From SW-6-46-9 sp964452185 (GTDB taxonomy: Bacteria > Patescibacteriota > Minisyncoccia > Phycocordibacterales > SW-6-46-9), in assembly GCA_964452185.1 (NCBI GenBank), contig CAYVKO010000009.1, positions 1 through 29,307 of the forward strand: a stretch of DNA of 29,307 nt. The letters are read 5' to 3'. A model generated the notes under the pieces. It did not search any database. It was not told the origin of the DNA and saw only the letters and a program-made list of their open reading frames with translations. Numbering within the stretch: the stretch's first letter is position 1; each line of letters starts with the position of its first letter. Shown here one piece after another: positions 16,179-24,639 of this stretch. The position numbers and the translations under genes are program-made.

Positions 16179-17114
16179 TCAGTTGTTATATATAAAGGTC
16201 ATGGCTTGATCTTGAGACCTTGTGATACGTTGATAGGTTCCGATACCCTGAAGGGCTCGTACCGGATCTTCTTCAAATCGGGCCATGTCTCGTACAGTTT
16301 GTGCAATTACTTTATAGTTGTTGATTATTTCTAAATGAGTGCCTGATTCTGACGGCGGTACAGCCACATTGCTTAATTCGTCTGCAAGTGCATCATAAAT
16401 TACGGCCAATGACTCAAGTTCTTCATAAATAGCCTGGTTATTGCTTGGAACGGCGCCAGAAAACATAGACAGCTCCTGACCTATAGGAGAACTTTCAGCA
16501 TATTTTTGCAGTATTTCTAAGGCGTTATTAGTATAAGTTTCGGTATTAACTTGACTACTTATTACCAAATCTTCCTCACTATAAGACCCTTGATACGATT
16601 GAAGACCTTGAGCTGCTTCATTTACGAGATTATTAAGATCTTCTTGAGAAACTTCTCTTTCCCCTTCAAGGTTGGCATTAGCCATCATGGTGGCCTCTGG
16701 CAAGATTTCGCTAAGGACTTGCCCGGTATCGTTCGGTTCTTGTACGCTCTCTTGAGAACCTTCGTTACCAGTTTCGGTCTGGGTAGTAAAGCTGTTTAAT
16801 TCATCATCATTTGCTTTTAAAGGATCACGCTGATTCGCCACTTCAGCTCCGTCTTCGGTGCCGTCGCCGTCAGTGTCTGGGTTTTGAGGGTCAGTACCCC
16901 ACAACTCTTCTTCATAATTTTTCAGACCGTCATTGTCGTCGTCAGCTAGCCGATCATCTTGCTGTTCATTACCTGAAGTTGTTAGGTTGTTGAGATTGAG
17001 TCCTCTGGAGGATGTTTGATACCACGTCACAACTCCCACAACTGCTACTACCGGGATAACCACCCACAGTATTTTTTTGCTGGGAAGGTATTGTTGGCGA
17101 TTTGTTGTATCCAC
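16179..17114 (-). CDS. Membrane-anchored Ca-binding-repeat protein, first gene of T4SS locus
   Basis: The 311-aa protein starts at GTG (17114; an ATG 5 nt upstream is out of frame). It has one TM helix (about residues 14-31, ILWVVIPVVAVVGVVTWY), a linker, then thrombospondin-type-3-like calcium-binding repeats: DDDNDGLKNYEE (58-69), GTDPQNPDTDGDGTEDG (73-89) with Asp at alternating places. The C-terminal two thirds are acidic and helical with no recognised domain. It is the first gene of the T4SS-like run, so the operon promoter would lie in 17115-17217. I infer a surface or periplasm-facing protein whose fold needs calcium; its exact role is unknown. Confidence 0.7.
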   Translation of the reverse strand: MDTTNRQQYLPSKKILWVVIPVVAVVGVVTWYQTSSRGLNLNNLTTSGNEQQDDRLADDDNDGLKNYEEELWGTDPQNPDTDGDGTEDGAEVANQRDPLKANDDELNSFTTQTETGNEGSQESVQEPNDTGQVLSEILPEATMMANANLEGEREVSQEDLNNLVNEAAQGLQSYQGSYSEEDLVISSQVNTETYTNNALEILQKYAESSPIGQELSMFSGAVPSNNQAIYEELESLAVIYDALADELSNVAVPPSESGTHLEIINNYKVIAQTVRDMARFEEDPVRALQGIGTYQRITRSQDQAMTFIYNN

Positions 17115-17123
17115 GACATCTTT

Positions 17124-17168
17124 AGTGTATCAAATAATGTCTTTTTGACTGTCGTTTATTGTGGAAAA
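17124..17168 (-). promoter_or_regulatory. T4SS operon promoter region with shared motif
   Basis: On the minus strand TACACT (17129-17124) lies 9 nt before the GTG start. Upstream are AATGTCTT (plus 17136-17143), TTGACTGTCGTTTA (plus 17145-17158) and the DnaA-box-like TGTGGAAAA (plus 17160-17168). The reverse of GTCGTTTATTGTGG (17151-17164) matches CCACATTAAACGAC at 26549-26562 in 13 of 14 positions. Confidence 0.4.
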
Positions 17169-17217
17169 CTAATAAATAATTTTAATTTAAGTAATAATTA
17201 ACAAAAAATACCTAATA

Positions 17218-17997
17218 CTAGAGATTCTTTAAAAGACACTCCCATTGTTTTAGAGTAACTTTTTCGGCACGTATTTGTGTATTTATTTTGCATTTAGTCA
17301 ATACATCCCGTATCTTCTGTTTGAGTGTAGTGTTATCGGCTAAATTATTAACTAACTTTTTTCGTTTATGGCGAAAACCTTTTTTTACTAAAGAAAAAAA
17401 CTTATCTTCATTAATATTTTCAAAAAACTCTCGTGAAATACTGGTAACTGCCAGAATGGCCGAATCTACTTCAGGTGGTGGGTCAAAGTTACTTCGAGAT
17501 ACTTTTTTGATAAGTTTAGGCTTTCCGTAGACATTAACACTTATAGAAAGCCTGCTTTGCTTTCCATTTTTGGCTACAATTCGTTCGGCTACTTCTTTTT
17601 GAACCAAAAGCACGATAGATTCTGGTTGAGAAGAGAGCGGTAGAAACGTATGGAGAATTTCGCTGGTTAAATAATAAGGAATATTAGCGATTACTTTATA
17701 TTTTTCCTTTGGATTTATGTAAGTTGATATTTGTATATCGCGAATATCTTTTTGTATAAGCTTCAGAGAGCCACGAGCAATAGCTTCACTGAATTTATCT
17801 TTAAGGTGATTTGCTAGTTCAGGATCTTTTTCTACTGCAACCACCTTATTAGCTACCTCTAACAGTTTCTCGGTTAGTTTTCCTTTCCCGGGCCCTATTT
17901 CAAGGATTATGTCTTCGTCTCCAACTTCTCCAGCTTGCAGCATATCTTGTACAATTTCGTTGTTAGTTAAGAAGTGTTGGCCTAGATTCTCTGCCAT
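17218..17997 (-). CDS. rsmA: 16S rRNA dimethyladenosine transferase RsmA/KsgA
   Basis: The 259-aa SAM-dependent enzyme dimethylates two adjacent adenosines near the 3' end of 16S rRNA (helix 45). Motifs are NLGQHFL (4-10), the SAM-binding EIGPGKGKLT (33-42), VAVEKD (53-58) and the catalytic NIPYYLTS (105-112). The C-terminal small domain includes FRHKRKKLVNNL. The length is normal (about 260-270). It lies 30 bp after the uvrD-like gene and reads away from it toward the T4SS locus. Confidence is very high. Confidence 0.97.
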   Translation of the reverse strand: MAENLGQHFLTNNEIVQDMLQAGEVGDEDIILEIGPGKGKLTEKLLEVANKVVAVEKDPELANHLKDKFSEAIARGSLKLIQKDIRDIQISTYINPKEKYKVIANIPYYLTSEILHTFLPLSSQPESIVLLVQKEVAERIVAKNGKQSRLSISVNVYGKPKLIKKVSRSNFDPPPEVDSAILAVTSISREFFENINEDKFFSLVKKGFRHKRKKLVNNLADNTTLKQKIRDVLTKCKINTQIRAEKVTLKQWECLLKNL

Positions 17998-18027
17998 ATA
18001 AAGCTAGTATTAGTGTTAAATAAATAT

Positions 18028-19941
18028 TTAATCGAAGAAAATAACGTCGTTGTCAGCTTGTACAGTAGATTGATCACTGCTTGAATCAAGAAGGTTATCA
18101 TTAATATCAGAAAGAAACGGGGACGGTGCTTTCCATTCTCGTTTACCAAAAAGCTGTCTTGACTGAGCGTATGACAGCACCACTTTCTCTTGTGCTCGTG
18201 TAAGTGCTACATAAAAAAGCCGACGCTCCTCTTCCTCTCTTTCTGTAGAGTTGTTTTTGGTACGAGGAAAAAGATCGTCTTCCAATCCGCTAATCCATAC
18301 CCGAGGAAACTCGAGGCCTTTAGCTGCATGGACAGTCATCAGCTGAACAGCTTGCCCTTCTTCCAGAGTATCTTGGTCGCTTGATAAAGCTATATTTTCT
18401 AAGAATTTTCGCATTGCAGATTTGTCGTTAGAAAAATCATTGTCGTATTCTGCTGCCATGCTGGCTATTTCCGTTGCGTTTTTTAATCGTTTTTCGTCTC
18501 CATTTTCTTCGTACATTTTCTTGAGTCCACTTTTTTCGATTATTTGCTTTACGGCTTCACTTGGAGGTTTTGTGGTTATTAATTCTTCAATTTTTGCCAT
18601 AAGTCTCTCAAAGGCTTTTACTTTTTTTAGGCGGCCAGACGAAATTTCATCTTGATTATCTTTTACAATCCGACTGACGGTTTTGTCGCCAATTCCTCGA
18701 GGTGGAGTGCTTATAATACGCCTCATATCGGCGGTAGAATCGCGATTCATGGCGTAGTTAATGTAGGCCAAAACATCGCGAACTTCCTGGCGGTCAAAAA
18801 AGCTCGTTCCAGCAATATGGTAGTTAATACCGGCTTTGTTTAGAGCTTCTTCTATAACTCTTGACTGAAAATTGGTTCGGTAAAACACTGCCCAGTCTGA
18901 CAGAGAATTTCCAGCACGTTTCCACTCAGTCATGGTTTGTGCTATTTGCTGGGCTTCATTTGTTTCGCTGTGCGCAGTTATAAGCTCAAGCTTTTCTCCA
19001 TCTTTGTTGTTGGTTACCAGCTGTTTTTCGTCTCGGCGATCATTTTTTTCAATAATGTTATTTGCAGCTTTGATAATTCGTTCTTTTGATCGGTAGTTCT
19101 GCGATAGCGTGACTGTTTTTGCGTCCGAGAAGTCTTCTGAAAAAGAGAGAATATTATCGAGCGTTGCTCCACGCCAGGTGTAGATTGTTTGGTCGCCATC
19201 ACCGACAACGCAGATGTTTTCTTGGCTGTCTGCGAGTAGATTTATCAGCTGATACTGAAGTCGGTTTGTATCTTGGTATTCATCAACATGAAGGAACTGC
19301 CATTTGTTTTGATACTTCTCTCTAATATCTGAATGTGAGTCCAAAAGATTTCGGGTTAGCAAAAGGAGATCTCCAAAATCAACTGCATTTTGGTTTCTCA
19401 TTTCCTTTCGGTACTGCTGCCATATTTGTGAAATAACCTCGCTCTTAGGTCTTTTTTTACGATGTGTACTAGCAAACTCCTTGGCTGTTATCCCGTCTGA
19501 CTTTTGTTGGTTTATTGAACGTTGTATGTTTTTTGGCTTCCACTGCTTGGGGTCAAAACCGGCTTCTTTAATGATTTGCTTAATAAGTTTTCGGGTTTGG
19601 GTCTGATCACGGATGACAAACTGAGGGCTTACACCCACTTTTTGTCCGTGCTGGCGTAATAGTCGCGTACCGAGAGCGTGGAAGGTTGAGATAAAGGGTT
19701 GCTTTTTTGCTGTTGTAAGGTCTTCCACCCGCTCTTTCATCTCTTTTGCTGCTTTGTTGGTGAAAGTAAGTGCCAGTATATTTTGCGGAGACACATCTTC
19801 GGAACTGATCAAATGAGCAATTCGGTGTGTAAGCACTCGTGTTTTTCCGGTGCCGGCACCTGCAACGACTCGTAATGGTCCATGAATATGGGTTACGGCT
19901 TCTTTTTGCTTTTTGTTTAGTGGTTTGAGGTGGTCTGACAT
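18028..19941 (-). CDS. uvrD: UvrD/PcrA-like superfamily 1 DNA helicase
   Basis: The 637-aa protein is a 3'-5' SF1A helicase for repair and replication restart. It shows the Q motif LNKKQKEAV (8-16), Walker A AGAGTGKT (27-34), motif II DEYQDT (220-225), motif III GDGDQTIYTWRGA (247-259), motif IV QNYRS (281-285), motif V VHAAKGLEFPRVW and motif VI LFYVALTRAQ (last 90 residues). It is shorter than E. coli UvrD (about 720), mainly lacking the C-terminal extension. TATAGT (minus, 19956-19951) is 9 nt before the ATG. rsmA follows closely. UvrD, PcrA and Rep cannot be separated reliably here; the helicase call itself is certain. Confidence 0.93.
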   Translation of the reverse strand: MSDHLKPLNKKQKEAVTHIHGPLRVVAGAGTGKTRVLTHRIAHLISSEDVSPQNILALTFTNKAAKEMKERVEDLTTAKKQPFISTFHALGTRLLRQHGQKVGVSPQFVIRDQTQTRKLIKQIIKEAGFDPKQWKPKNIQRSINQQKSDGITAKEFASTHRKKRPKSEVISQIWQQYRKEMRNQNAVDFGDLLLLTRNLLDSHSDIREKYQNKWQFLHVDEYQDTNRLQYQLINLLADSQENICVVGDGDQTIYTWRGATLDNILSFSEDFSDAKTVTLSQNYRSKERIIKAANNIIEKNDRRDEKQLVTNNKDGEKLELITAHSETNEAQQIAQTMTEWKRAGNSLSDWAVFYRTNFQSRVIEEALNKAGINYHIAGTSFFDRQEVRDVLAYINYAMNRDSTADMRRIISTPPRGIGDKTVSRIVKDNQDEISSGRLKKVKAFERLMAKIEELITTKPPSEAVKQIIEKSGLKKMYEENGDEKRLKNATEIASMAAEYDNDFSNDKSAMRKFLENIALSSDQDTLEEGQAVQLMTVHAAKGLEFPRVWISGLEDDLFPRTKNNSTEREEEERRLFYVALTRAQEKVVLSYAQSRQLFGKREWKAPSPFLSDINDNLLDSSSDQSTVQADNDVIFFD

Positions 19942-20006
19942 GTATATTTCACTATATCACCTATCAGGCAGACAAATTAGATAACCTAAATTTATTTTGT
20001 AAACAG

Positions 20007-20034
20007 TTGACAGTCCTCAACTGATGGATATAAT
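20007..20034 (+). promoter_or_regulatory. Near-consensus sigma70 promoter
   Basis: TTGACA (20007-20012), a 16-nt spacer and TATAAT (20029-20034). Both hexamers match consensus exactly, the best promoter in the window. It points toward the M23 peptidase gene 132 bp downstream and predicts a start near 20041. Confidence 0.75.
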
Positions 20035-20040
20035 CGTTGA

Positions 20041-20166
20041 TGTGTAGTTAATAAGCTTTATATCTGTCCAGCCGACCGCTTGTGGTGACTGTTACATTGA
20101 AAGAGCTATTGAACGTCTGCTCTGCGTTCACCACCCTGACCTATTAAATCTTACTTAAAAAACCTT
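20041..20166 (+). promoter_or_regulatory. Structured 5' leader of the M23 peptidase gene
   Basis: About 126 nt lie between the predicted start and the GTG. GTGGTGA (20082-20088) is an exact inverse of TCACCAC (20128-20134). Inside are AGAGC/GCTCT (20102-20106/20119-20123) and GAACG/CGTTC (20111-20115/20125-20129); the last overlaps both other helices, so at least two folds compete. No known riboswitch class was recognised. Confidence 0.4.
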
Positions 20167-21237
20167 GTGCGGTTAGATGACGCCGTTCAAGCCACATACT
20201 ACTGCTATGCTTTTGTGGCGGCAGTTGTAATAGTCGCAGCAGGGGTCATGTGGACCTCTGCAAGTGCCGATACGTGGCAGCCACATGACGTTCAGGCAGC
20301 TGTATCTACCACAGAAAATGTTCAAACCATGGCGTTGCGGCAACCAAATCAGCGCGTTAATCCGCGTAGATCTATCGGAGGTGGAAATATCGGGCTGGTT
20401 GGAGACGTTGCCGTAGTGGCGCCGCAAAGTCCTGCTACAGGAGACTCTGTAGACTTGGGTGCCAGCACCCAAAGTAAGCAGACAAGTATTTATGTTGTAC
20501 GCTCAGGCGACACGATTGGGGAAATTGCCGAACTTTTTGATGTTTCAGTAAATACAATTGCCTGGGCAAACGATATTTCAACTAATGAAAGCTTGAGTCA
20601 AGGTGATACGCTTATCATCCTCCCTACTTCAGGTGTACGTCACGAAGTGCAAGAGGGCGACACGCTTGAAGGTATAGCTGATCGTTACAACGGGGACATT
20701 AAAAAAATCAGAGAGTTTAATGAGATCACTGACGGAGAGTTGTCTGTCGGTGCGGTCATTGATGTGCCGGGCGGTGAAATGCCTGAAGATAATACAGATG
20801 GAGCTGTAAATGAGTCTCCACAAAAACCAAGTAGAGTAGCTAACAATACTACAAAGCATCAAGGAGCTTTTATTCACCCAGTACCTGATTCGGTAATAAC
20901 TCAAAAGACGCACGGATACAACGCTGTGGACATGGCTGCTGCTCATGGATCTTCTGTGCTAGCCTCAGCTTCAGGTAAAGTGGTTAAAAGTGTTGGTGCT
21001 GGTTGGAATGGGGGGTACGGGAAATTCCTTGTTATAGAACACGATAACGGTACACAAACCCTGTACTCTCACCTGTCCAGTGTGATTGTGTCGCAAGGGC
21101 AGCGTATAGTACAAGGTCAGATTGTGGGATATGTCGGTAACTCAGGCCGATCTACCGGACCACACCTTCACTTTGAGGTGCGAGGTACAAAGAACCCATT
21201 TGCTTCTTGTGGGTTGCGAAGTCGGTGTGGTAGTTAA
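20167..21237 (+). CDS. LysM-containing M23 family metallopeptidase
   Basis: The 356-aa protein starts at GTG with a TM/signal segment (about 14-32, YAFVAAVVIVAAGVMW). Two LysM peptidoglycan-binding motifs follow: YVVRSGDTIGEIAELFDVS (109-127, repeat to about 153) and HEVQEGDTLEGIADRYNGD (159-177, to about 200). The M23 zinc peptidase domain (about 233-345) has HGYNAVDMA (249-257, H249 and D255), YSHLS (300-304) and TGPHLHFEV (330-338), the ligand and catalytic His set of LytM/gamma-D-Glu or Gly-Gly endopeptidases. I infer cell-wall hydrolysis during growth or division, anchored at the outer face of the membrane. It is a single-gene unit from a strong promoter with a long leader. Confidence 0.9.
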   Translation: MRLDDAVQATYYCYAFVAAVVIVAAGVMWTSASADTWQPHDVQAAVSTTENVQTMALRQPNQRVNPRRSIGGGNIGLVGDVAVVAPQSPATGDSVDLGASTQSKQTSIYVVRSGDTIGEIAELFDVSVNTIAWANDISTNESLSQGDTLIILPTSGVRHEVQEGDTLEGIADRYNGDIKKIREFNEITDGELSVGAVIDVPGGEMPEDNTDGAVNESPQKPSRVANNTTKHQGAFIHPVPDSVITQKTHGYNAVDMAAAHGSSVLASASGKVVKSVGAGWNGGYGKFLVIEHDNGTQTLYSHLSSVIVSQGQRIVQGQIVGYVGNSGRSTGPHLHFEVRGTKNPFASCGLRSRCGS

Positions 21238-21262
21238 GGTTATTTAAATAAAGTATAAATTT

Positions 21263-21276
21263 AAGCCGGTTGGCTT
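21263..21276. terminator. Weak hairpin between convergent genes
   Basis: AAGCC-GGTT-GGCTT (21263-21276) is a 5-bp stem with a 4-nt loop between the M23 gene and comM. No U-tract follows it, so termination is uncertain. Confidence 0.2.
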
Positions 21277-21283
21277 GTTGGGT

Positions 21284-22862
21284 TTAGTTAGTCAATATAC
21301 TACTTTTGGGTCGGTACTGCAGAGCCTCAAGCAAGTGTCTTTCTTGTATTTTGTCTGACTCGTCTAAGTCGGCAATAGTGCGAGCCAGTTTAACAGTTTT
21401 ATGATGACCGCGGGCAGACAGGTCTAACTTTTTGAGCTGAGTCAGTTAAGAGTTTTTTAACTTTGCTTCCTAGGTTGATATGAGTATCAATATCACCTGA
21501 ACTCATGTCGCTGTTAATTGTTATATCATCAGAACTATTTTTAAATCGTTTTCTTTGTTGATTGCGTGCATCTTTTACGCGTGTTTGCACTGTTTTGCTG
21601 GATTCGCTATCGGGTTTTTGGGCTAGTTTTTGGTGGTCTACCTCAGCAACTTCAATCCACATATCAATTCGGTCCATGATTGGTCCGGAGATTTTACGTT
21701 GGTATCGTTCGCGTGCTCGAGGCGTACAAGTACACTCTTTGCCTTCAGATCCGAAGTTACCACATGGGCAAGGGTTCATGGCTGCAAGCAAGGTAAAATT
21801 CGCCGGAAATTCAGCCTTAGCTCGTGAACGAGTAATTCGGACAAGCTTATCCTCTAAAGGTTGTCTGAGTGCTTCAATTACTCTTCGTGAGAACTCCGGA
21901 AACTCATCTAAAAAAAGCACTCCTCGGTGGGCGAGGGTTACTTCGCCAGGTTGCGGAATTTGCCCTCCGCCAGCGACGGCAACGTAACTAGCTGTGTGGT
22001 GTGGGGCTCGAAATGGCGGATGGGTTACAAGTTCGTCAACTACTTCTCCGGCGGTGGAATGGATGCCGGTTACTTCTAAGACGTCATCAAAATCAAGCGG
22101 TGGAAGAATAGATGTAAACGCTCGCGCTAACATGGTTTTTCCGGTACCAGGAGGGCCAAAAAGTAGGATATTATGCCCACCGGCAGCCGCTACCTCCAAA
22201 CCTCGTTTGGCAGTTTCGTTGCCACGCACATCAGCAAAATCAATTGCGTGGCCAGGCTCTTTATACGTAATGTCAGTCTTCTCTTGAGGAGTAATTATTT
22301 CGTCTGTCTTGGAGTCAAAATGGTTTGTTACATCAGTTAACGTAGCTGCAGGAAGCACATTAATATCATCAACCAGAGCAGCTTCTTCGGCATTGTCTTC
22401 AGGTACAATAACCTGATTAAACCCAGACCTTTTTGCATGGCGAGCTAATGGCAATGTTCCATTAATGGAACGAAGGCTACCGTCCAGGGACAACTCTCCT
22501 AAAAACAAAGTTTGGTTTGGTTCAAATGAAATCTGCTCGTCTGCCAAGAGGTACGCTATGGCAATGGAAAGGTCGAATACAGGCCCTGACTTTTTTATAT
22601 CAGCCGGAGCTAAGGCTATTACTATTTTTTGATTTTTCTTTTTGGGTGTATCGAACCCGGAATTTTTTATTGCTGCTGAAACTCGGTCCCGAGATTCTTC
22701 TACGGCCTTTCCGGCCAGACCGACGACCGTAAATGAGTGTAATCCATGCAGAATATCTACCTCTACATCGATCGATTCCGTTTCCAACATAGCTGTTTGG
22801 GCAGCCTTAACTGTAGCAAATCCTTTTACGTCTTGGTCGTTATCCGGAGCATCTTCTGGCAT
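21284..22862 (-). pseudogene. comM: ComM/YifB-like AAA+ protein, C-terminus frameshifted
   Basis: This is a Mg-chelatase-like AAA+ ATPase, a branch-migration helicase for natural transformation. The first 479 or so residues are intact: N-terminal Lon-like domain (GLAGKAVEESRDRV), Walker A LLFGPPGTGKT (about 234-244), Walker B GVLFLDEFPEF (about 313-323), and the Cys cluster MNPCPCGNFGSEGKECTC (about 369-386). In the primary frame the protein ends in an unrelated tail at 21399. One base later the frame continues LDLSARGHHKTVKLARTIADL to QYRPKSS and stops at 21284-21286, which is the normal ComM C-terminus. A +1 shift in a run of five A (minus strand, 21433-21429) explains this. The span is 1579 nt, one base over a multiple of three. 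It is a recent mutation, a sequencing indel or a recoding site. TATACT lies 6 nt before the ATG. Confidence 0.88.
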
Positions 22863-22893
22863 GCTCTTAGTATAGCATTAACAACTGGACACT

Positions 22894-23049
22894 TTACTGT
22901 TTCGGTTGCATGAATGGAAAGGCATTGTTGAAGACGGCATAAAGCGATTTGGTTGCTTCCGGACAGCGAATGTTAACTACGTTATCTTTATCTATTCCTT
23001 CACCACCATTAAGCGCAAAATTAACTAAAAGAATTCTTGGGTTAACAAA
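22894..23049 (-). pseudogene. Possible gene remnant in 231-bp gap
   Basis: Between comM and the dksA-like gene, an open minus-strand frame of 51 codons runs after a stop at 23052-23050 and ends at 22894-22896. It reads like coding sequence (NVVNIRCPEATKSLYAVF, then NNAFPFMQPKQ), but the only ATG is five codons from the end. It could be the C-terminus of a lost gene or a non-AUG small ORF. I do not recognise it. Confidence 0.25.
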
Positions 23050-23093
23050 TTAACCCTCCCCTTTTTTAATAAACGTATGTAACTGTAGTTTAG

Positions 23094-23504
23094 TTAAGCG
23101 TCAGTGTCGGCGTGGAGAGGTTTAAGCTCATCAACATGTTCTACATGTGCACGAGCTGCTGGATTAACCTCTAAACGCTCTTTGGAGATTTCTTTACCGG
23201 ATACTTCACAGATACCATACTCGCCTGCTTGGGTGTCTGGATCGATTTTGTTAAGAGCATGGTTGACTTCCAATAGTCGGGTTTCAAGTTCCTTTAAGAC
23301 AGCTGTATCCTCTTCAAACTCTTCGAATGTGTCAGCTAGGTCATTGCTGTCGGGTTCAAAGGTGTTTAGTTTTTCTTTGATAGCTTCCCAGTCCTGCGGA
23401 TTATCCGGATTAGCTCGCCCTAAATGAGAAAGATCCTCTTTGAGTTCCTCTTTCTCTTTTTCTAACATTTTTTTGAAACGATTTGTGTCGATGTGTTGTG
23501 TCAT
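23094..23504 (-). CDS. TraR/DksA-like protein lacking the full zinc finger
   Basis: The 136-aa protein has a coiled-coil N-terminal half (about 9-88, rich in K, E, L) and the C-terminal DksA signature YGICEVSGKEISKERLEVNP (96-115) followed by ARAHVEH. DksA/TraR proteins enter the RNA polymerase secondary channel and alter promoter use, often with ppGpp. Only one of the usual four zinc cysteines is present (C99), so it would be a zinc-free variant, as in many CPR and Gram-positive homologs. The acidic Asp pair at the coiled-coil tip is not obvious. TAATAT lies 7 nt before the ATG. Transcription is probably independent. Confidence 0.78.
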   Translation of the reverse strand: MTQHIDTNRFKKMLEKEKEELKEDLSHLGRANPDNPQDWEAIKEKLNTFEPDSNDLADTFEEFEEDTAVLKELETRLLEVNHALNKIDPDTQAGEYGICEVSGKEISKERLEVNPAARAHVEHVDELKPLHADTDA

Positions 23505-23544
23505 GGTTCAAATATTAGCATGTTAAGAAGAAAAATAATAGGCT

Positions 23545-24591
23545 TTAGTTAGTTCGATTAAGTCTATCAAATACTTCAATAAGAGCTTCTTGCTTGGTAG
23601 TAATCACGAGACTGTTTCGGTTCGGGAAGGAGTACAAAAGTTCCGTGCTTCCATTTTGTGATAGTACACGCACGTCCTGATTTCTTATTATCTGATCATT
23701 AAACGTTTCACTCTCTCTCGCTTCCGGTTCTGAACCGCTGCCGTTGTCTGCTCTTAACCCCCCTGATGTTTTGTTGAATAGTGGTGAAAAAATGCTTTGA
23801 AGTTGCGGTTCCATATCTAACATCGTGGCGTATGCGTTTTCGTAGTCAGCTACCTGAATAATAATGAATGGTATCTCATTTTCTTCTCCGGTGTAGGATC
23901 CATACAGAAAATCTTCTTCTAGATATCTGGTAAGTGGGAGTGGGGTGGCTGGGGCAAGTATACGCAAAAACTCTTGAGTGGAAATCAGGTTTGTTTCTTC
24001 ATTTTTAGTAACATATATATTAAGAATGGAACCTTGAAGAAGCGAGGTTTTGTTTTTGGCTGCATGAATACGGTCAATTGTTGTTTGAGAATTAGCTGCT
24101 TGCGGAACACTGCGAGCTTCTTCTGTATATATAATGGAAGGAGGACTAGCTTTTTCTTGTGTGGGTTGGGTGGAGGTTTGTGTGCTTTCCCACCCCAAAA
24201 CTCCGAGAGCTGTGATGCCTAGAATAATGAAAAAGATGCTTACAATTCCAACGTACATCTGATACAGCGGATGTGAATGAGATGAAGAATACCCCTCCTT
24301 CCTTTTTTCGCTTTGCGATGTGTTAGGATTGACTGTGCGTTGTGCGGTAGAGTCCGTTGCGTTCTTGTCAGAGTAAAAGGTGCGAACTTCTGATACATTT
24401 TTGCTACGATACGTTTTATTTTCTGAGTGACTACCACCACTGTGCTCTAAAGTGTTATTTTGACGTCTAAGCTGGCCTTTTGAGGTTTTCAAAAGCGATG
24501 ACTCTGATGGCCGATTTTCTTTTTCGGGGGGTTCTGGAGGTTGATTTAACTCTGACTCGGACGTAAATTGATTATTTTTTAGATCAGACAT
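23545..24591 (-). CDS. Hypothetical single-pass membrane protein
   Basis: In this 348-aa protein residues 1-105 are polar, low in structure and rich in S, N, E, K, R; one TM helix follows (about 112-132, YVGIVSIFFIILGITALGVL); residues 135-348 face outward with a Thr/Gln/Pro linker and then a mixed alpha-beta domain (ILNIYVTKNEETNLISTQ, EIPFIIIQVADYENAYATM, ELLYSFPNRNSLVITTK). I do not recognise the domain; similar three-part proteins are common among uncharacterised CPR membrane proteins. It is divergent from the acidic small ORF at 24640 and shares a 48-bp promoter region with it. Confidence 0.65.
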   Translation of the reverse strand: MSDLKNNQFTSESELNQPPEPPEKENRPSESSLLKTSKGQLRRQNNTLEHSGGSHSENKTYRSKNVSEVRTFYSDKNATDSTAQRTVNPNTSQSEKRKEGYSSSHSHPLYQMYVGIVSIFFIILGITALGVLGWESTQTSTQPTQEKASPPSIIYTEEARSVPQAANSQTTIDRIHAAKNKTSLLQGSILNIYVTKNEETNLISTQEFLRILAPATPLPLTRYLEEDFLYGSYTGEENEIPFIIIQVADYENAYATMLDMEPQLQSIFSPLFNKTSGGLRADNGSGSEPEARESETFNDQIIRNQDVRVLSQNGSTELLYSFPNRNSLVITTKQEALIEVFDRLNRTN

Positions 24592-24598
24592 TACTTTA

Positions 24599-24629
24599 AT
24601 TATAGACTAACAAAACGTAGTGATATACT
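24599..24629. promoter_or_regulatory. Divergent pair of -10 elements
   Basis: Minus strand TATAAT (24604-24599) is 7 nt before the ATG of the 348-aa gene; plus strand TATACT (24624-24629) is 10 nt before the ATG at 24640. Both would give very short leaders. No strong -35 is seen for either. Confidence 0.45.
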
Positions 24630-24639
24630 AACAACAATT

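Noticed and set aside
20041..20166. c-di-AMP (ydaO) riboswitch before the cell-wall hydrolase
   Set aside because: This class often precedes such genes, but I could not match its conserved core in this leader.
21428..21434. C AAA AAG in comM as a dnaX-like -1 slippery heptamer
   Set aside because: The conserved downstream frame needs a +1 (or -2) shift and the heptamer is not in the right phase for -1 slippage, so an indel is the simpler reading.
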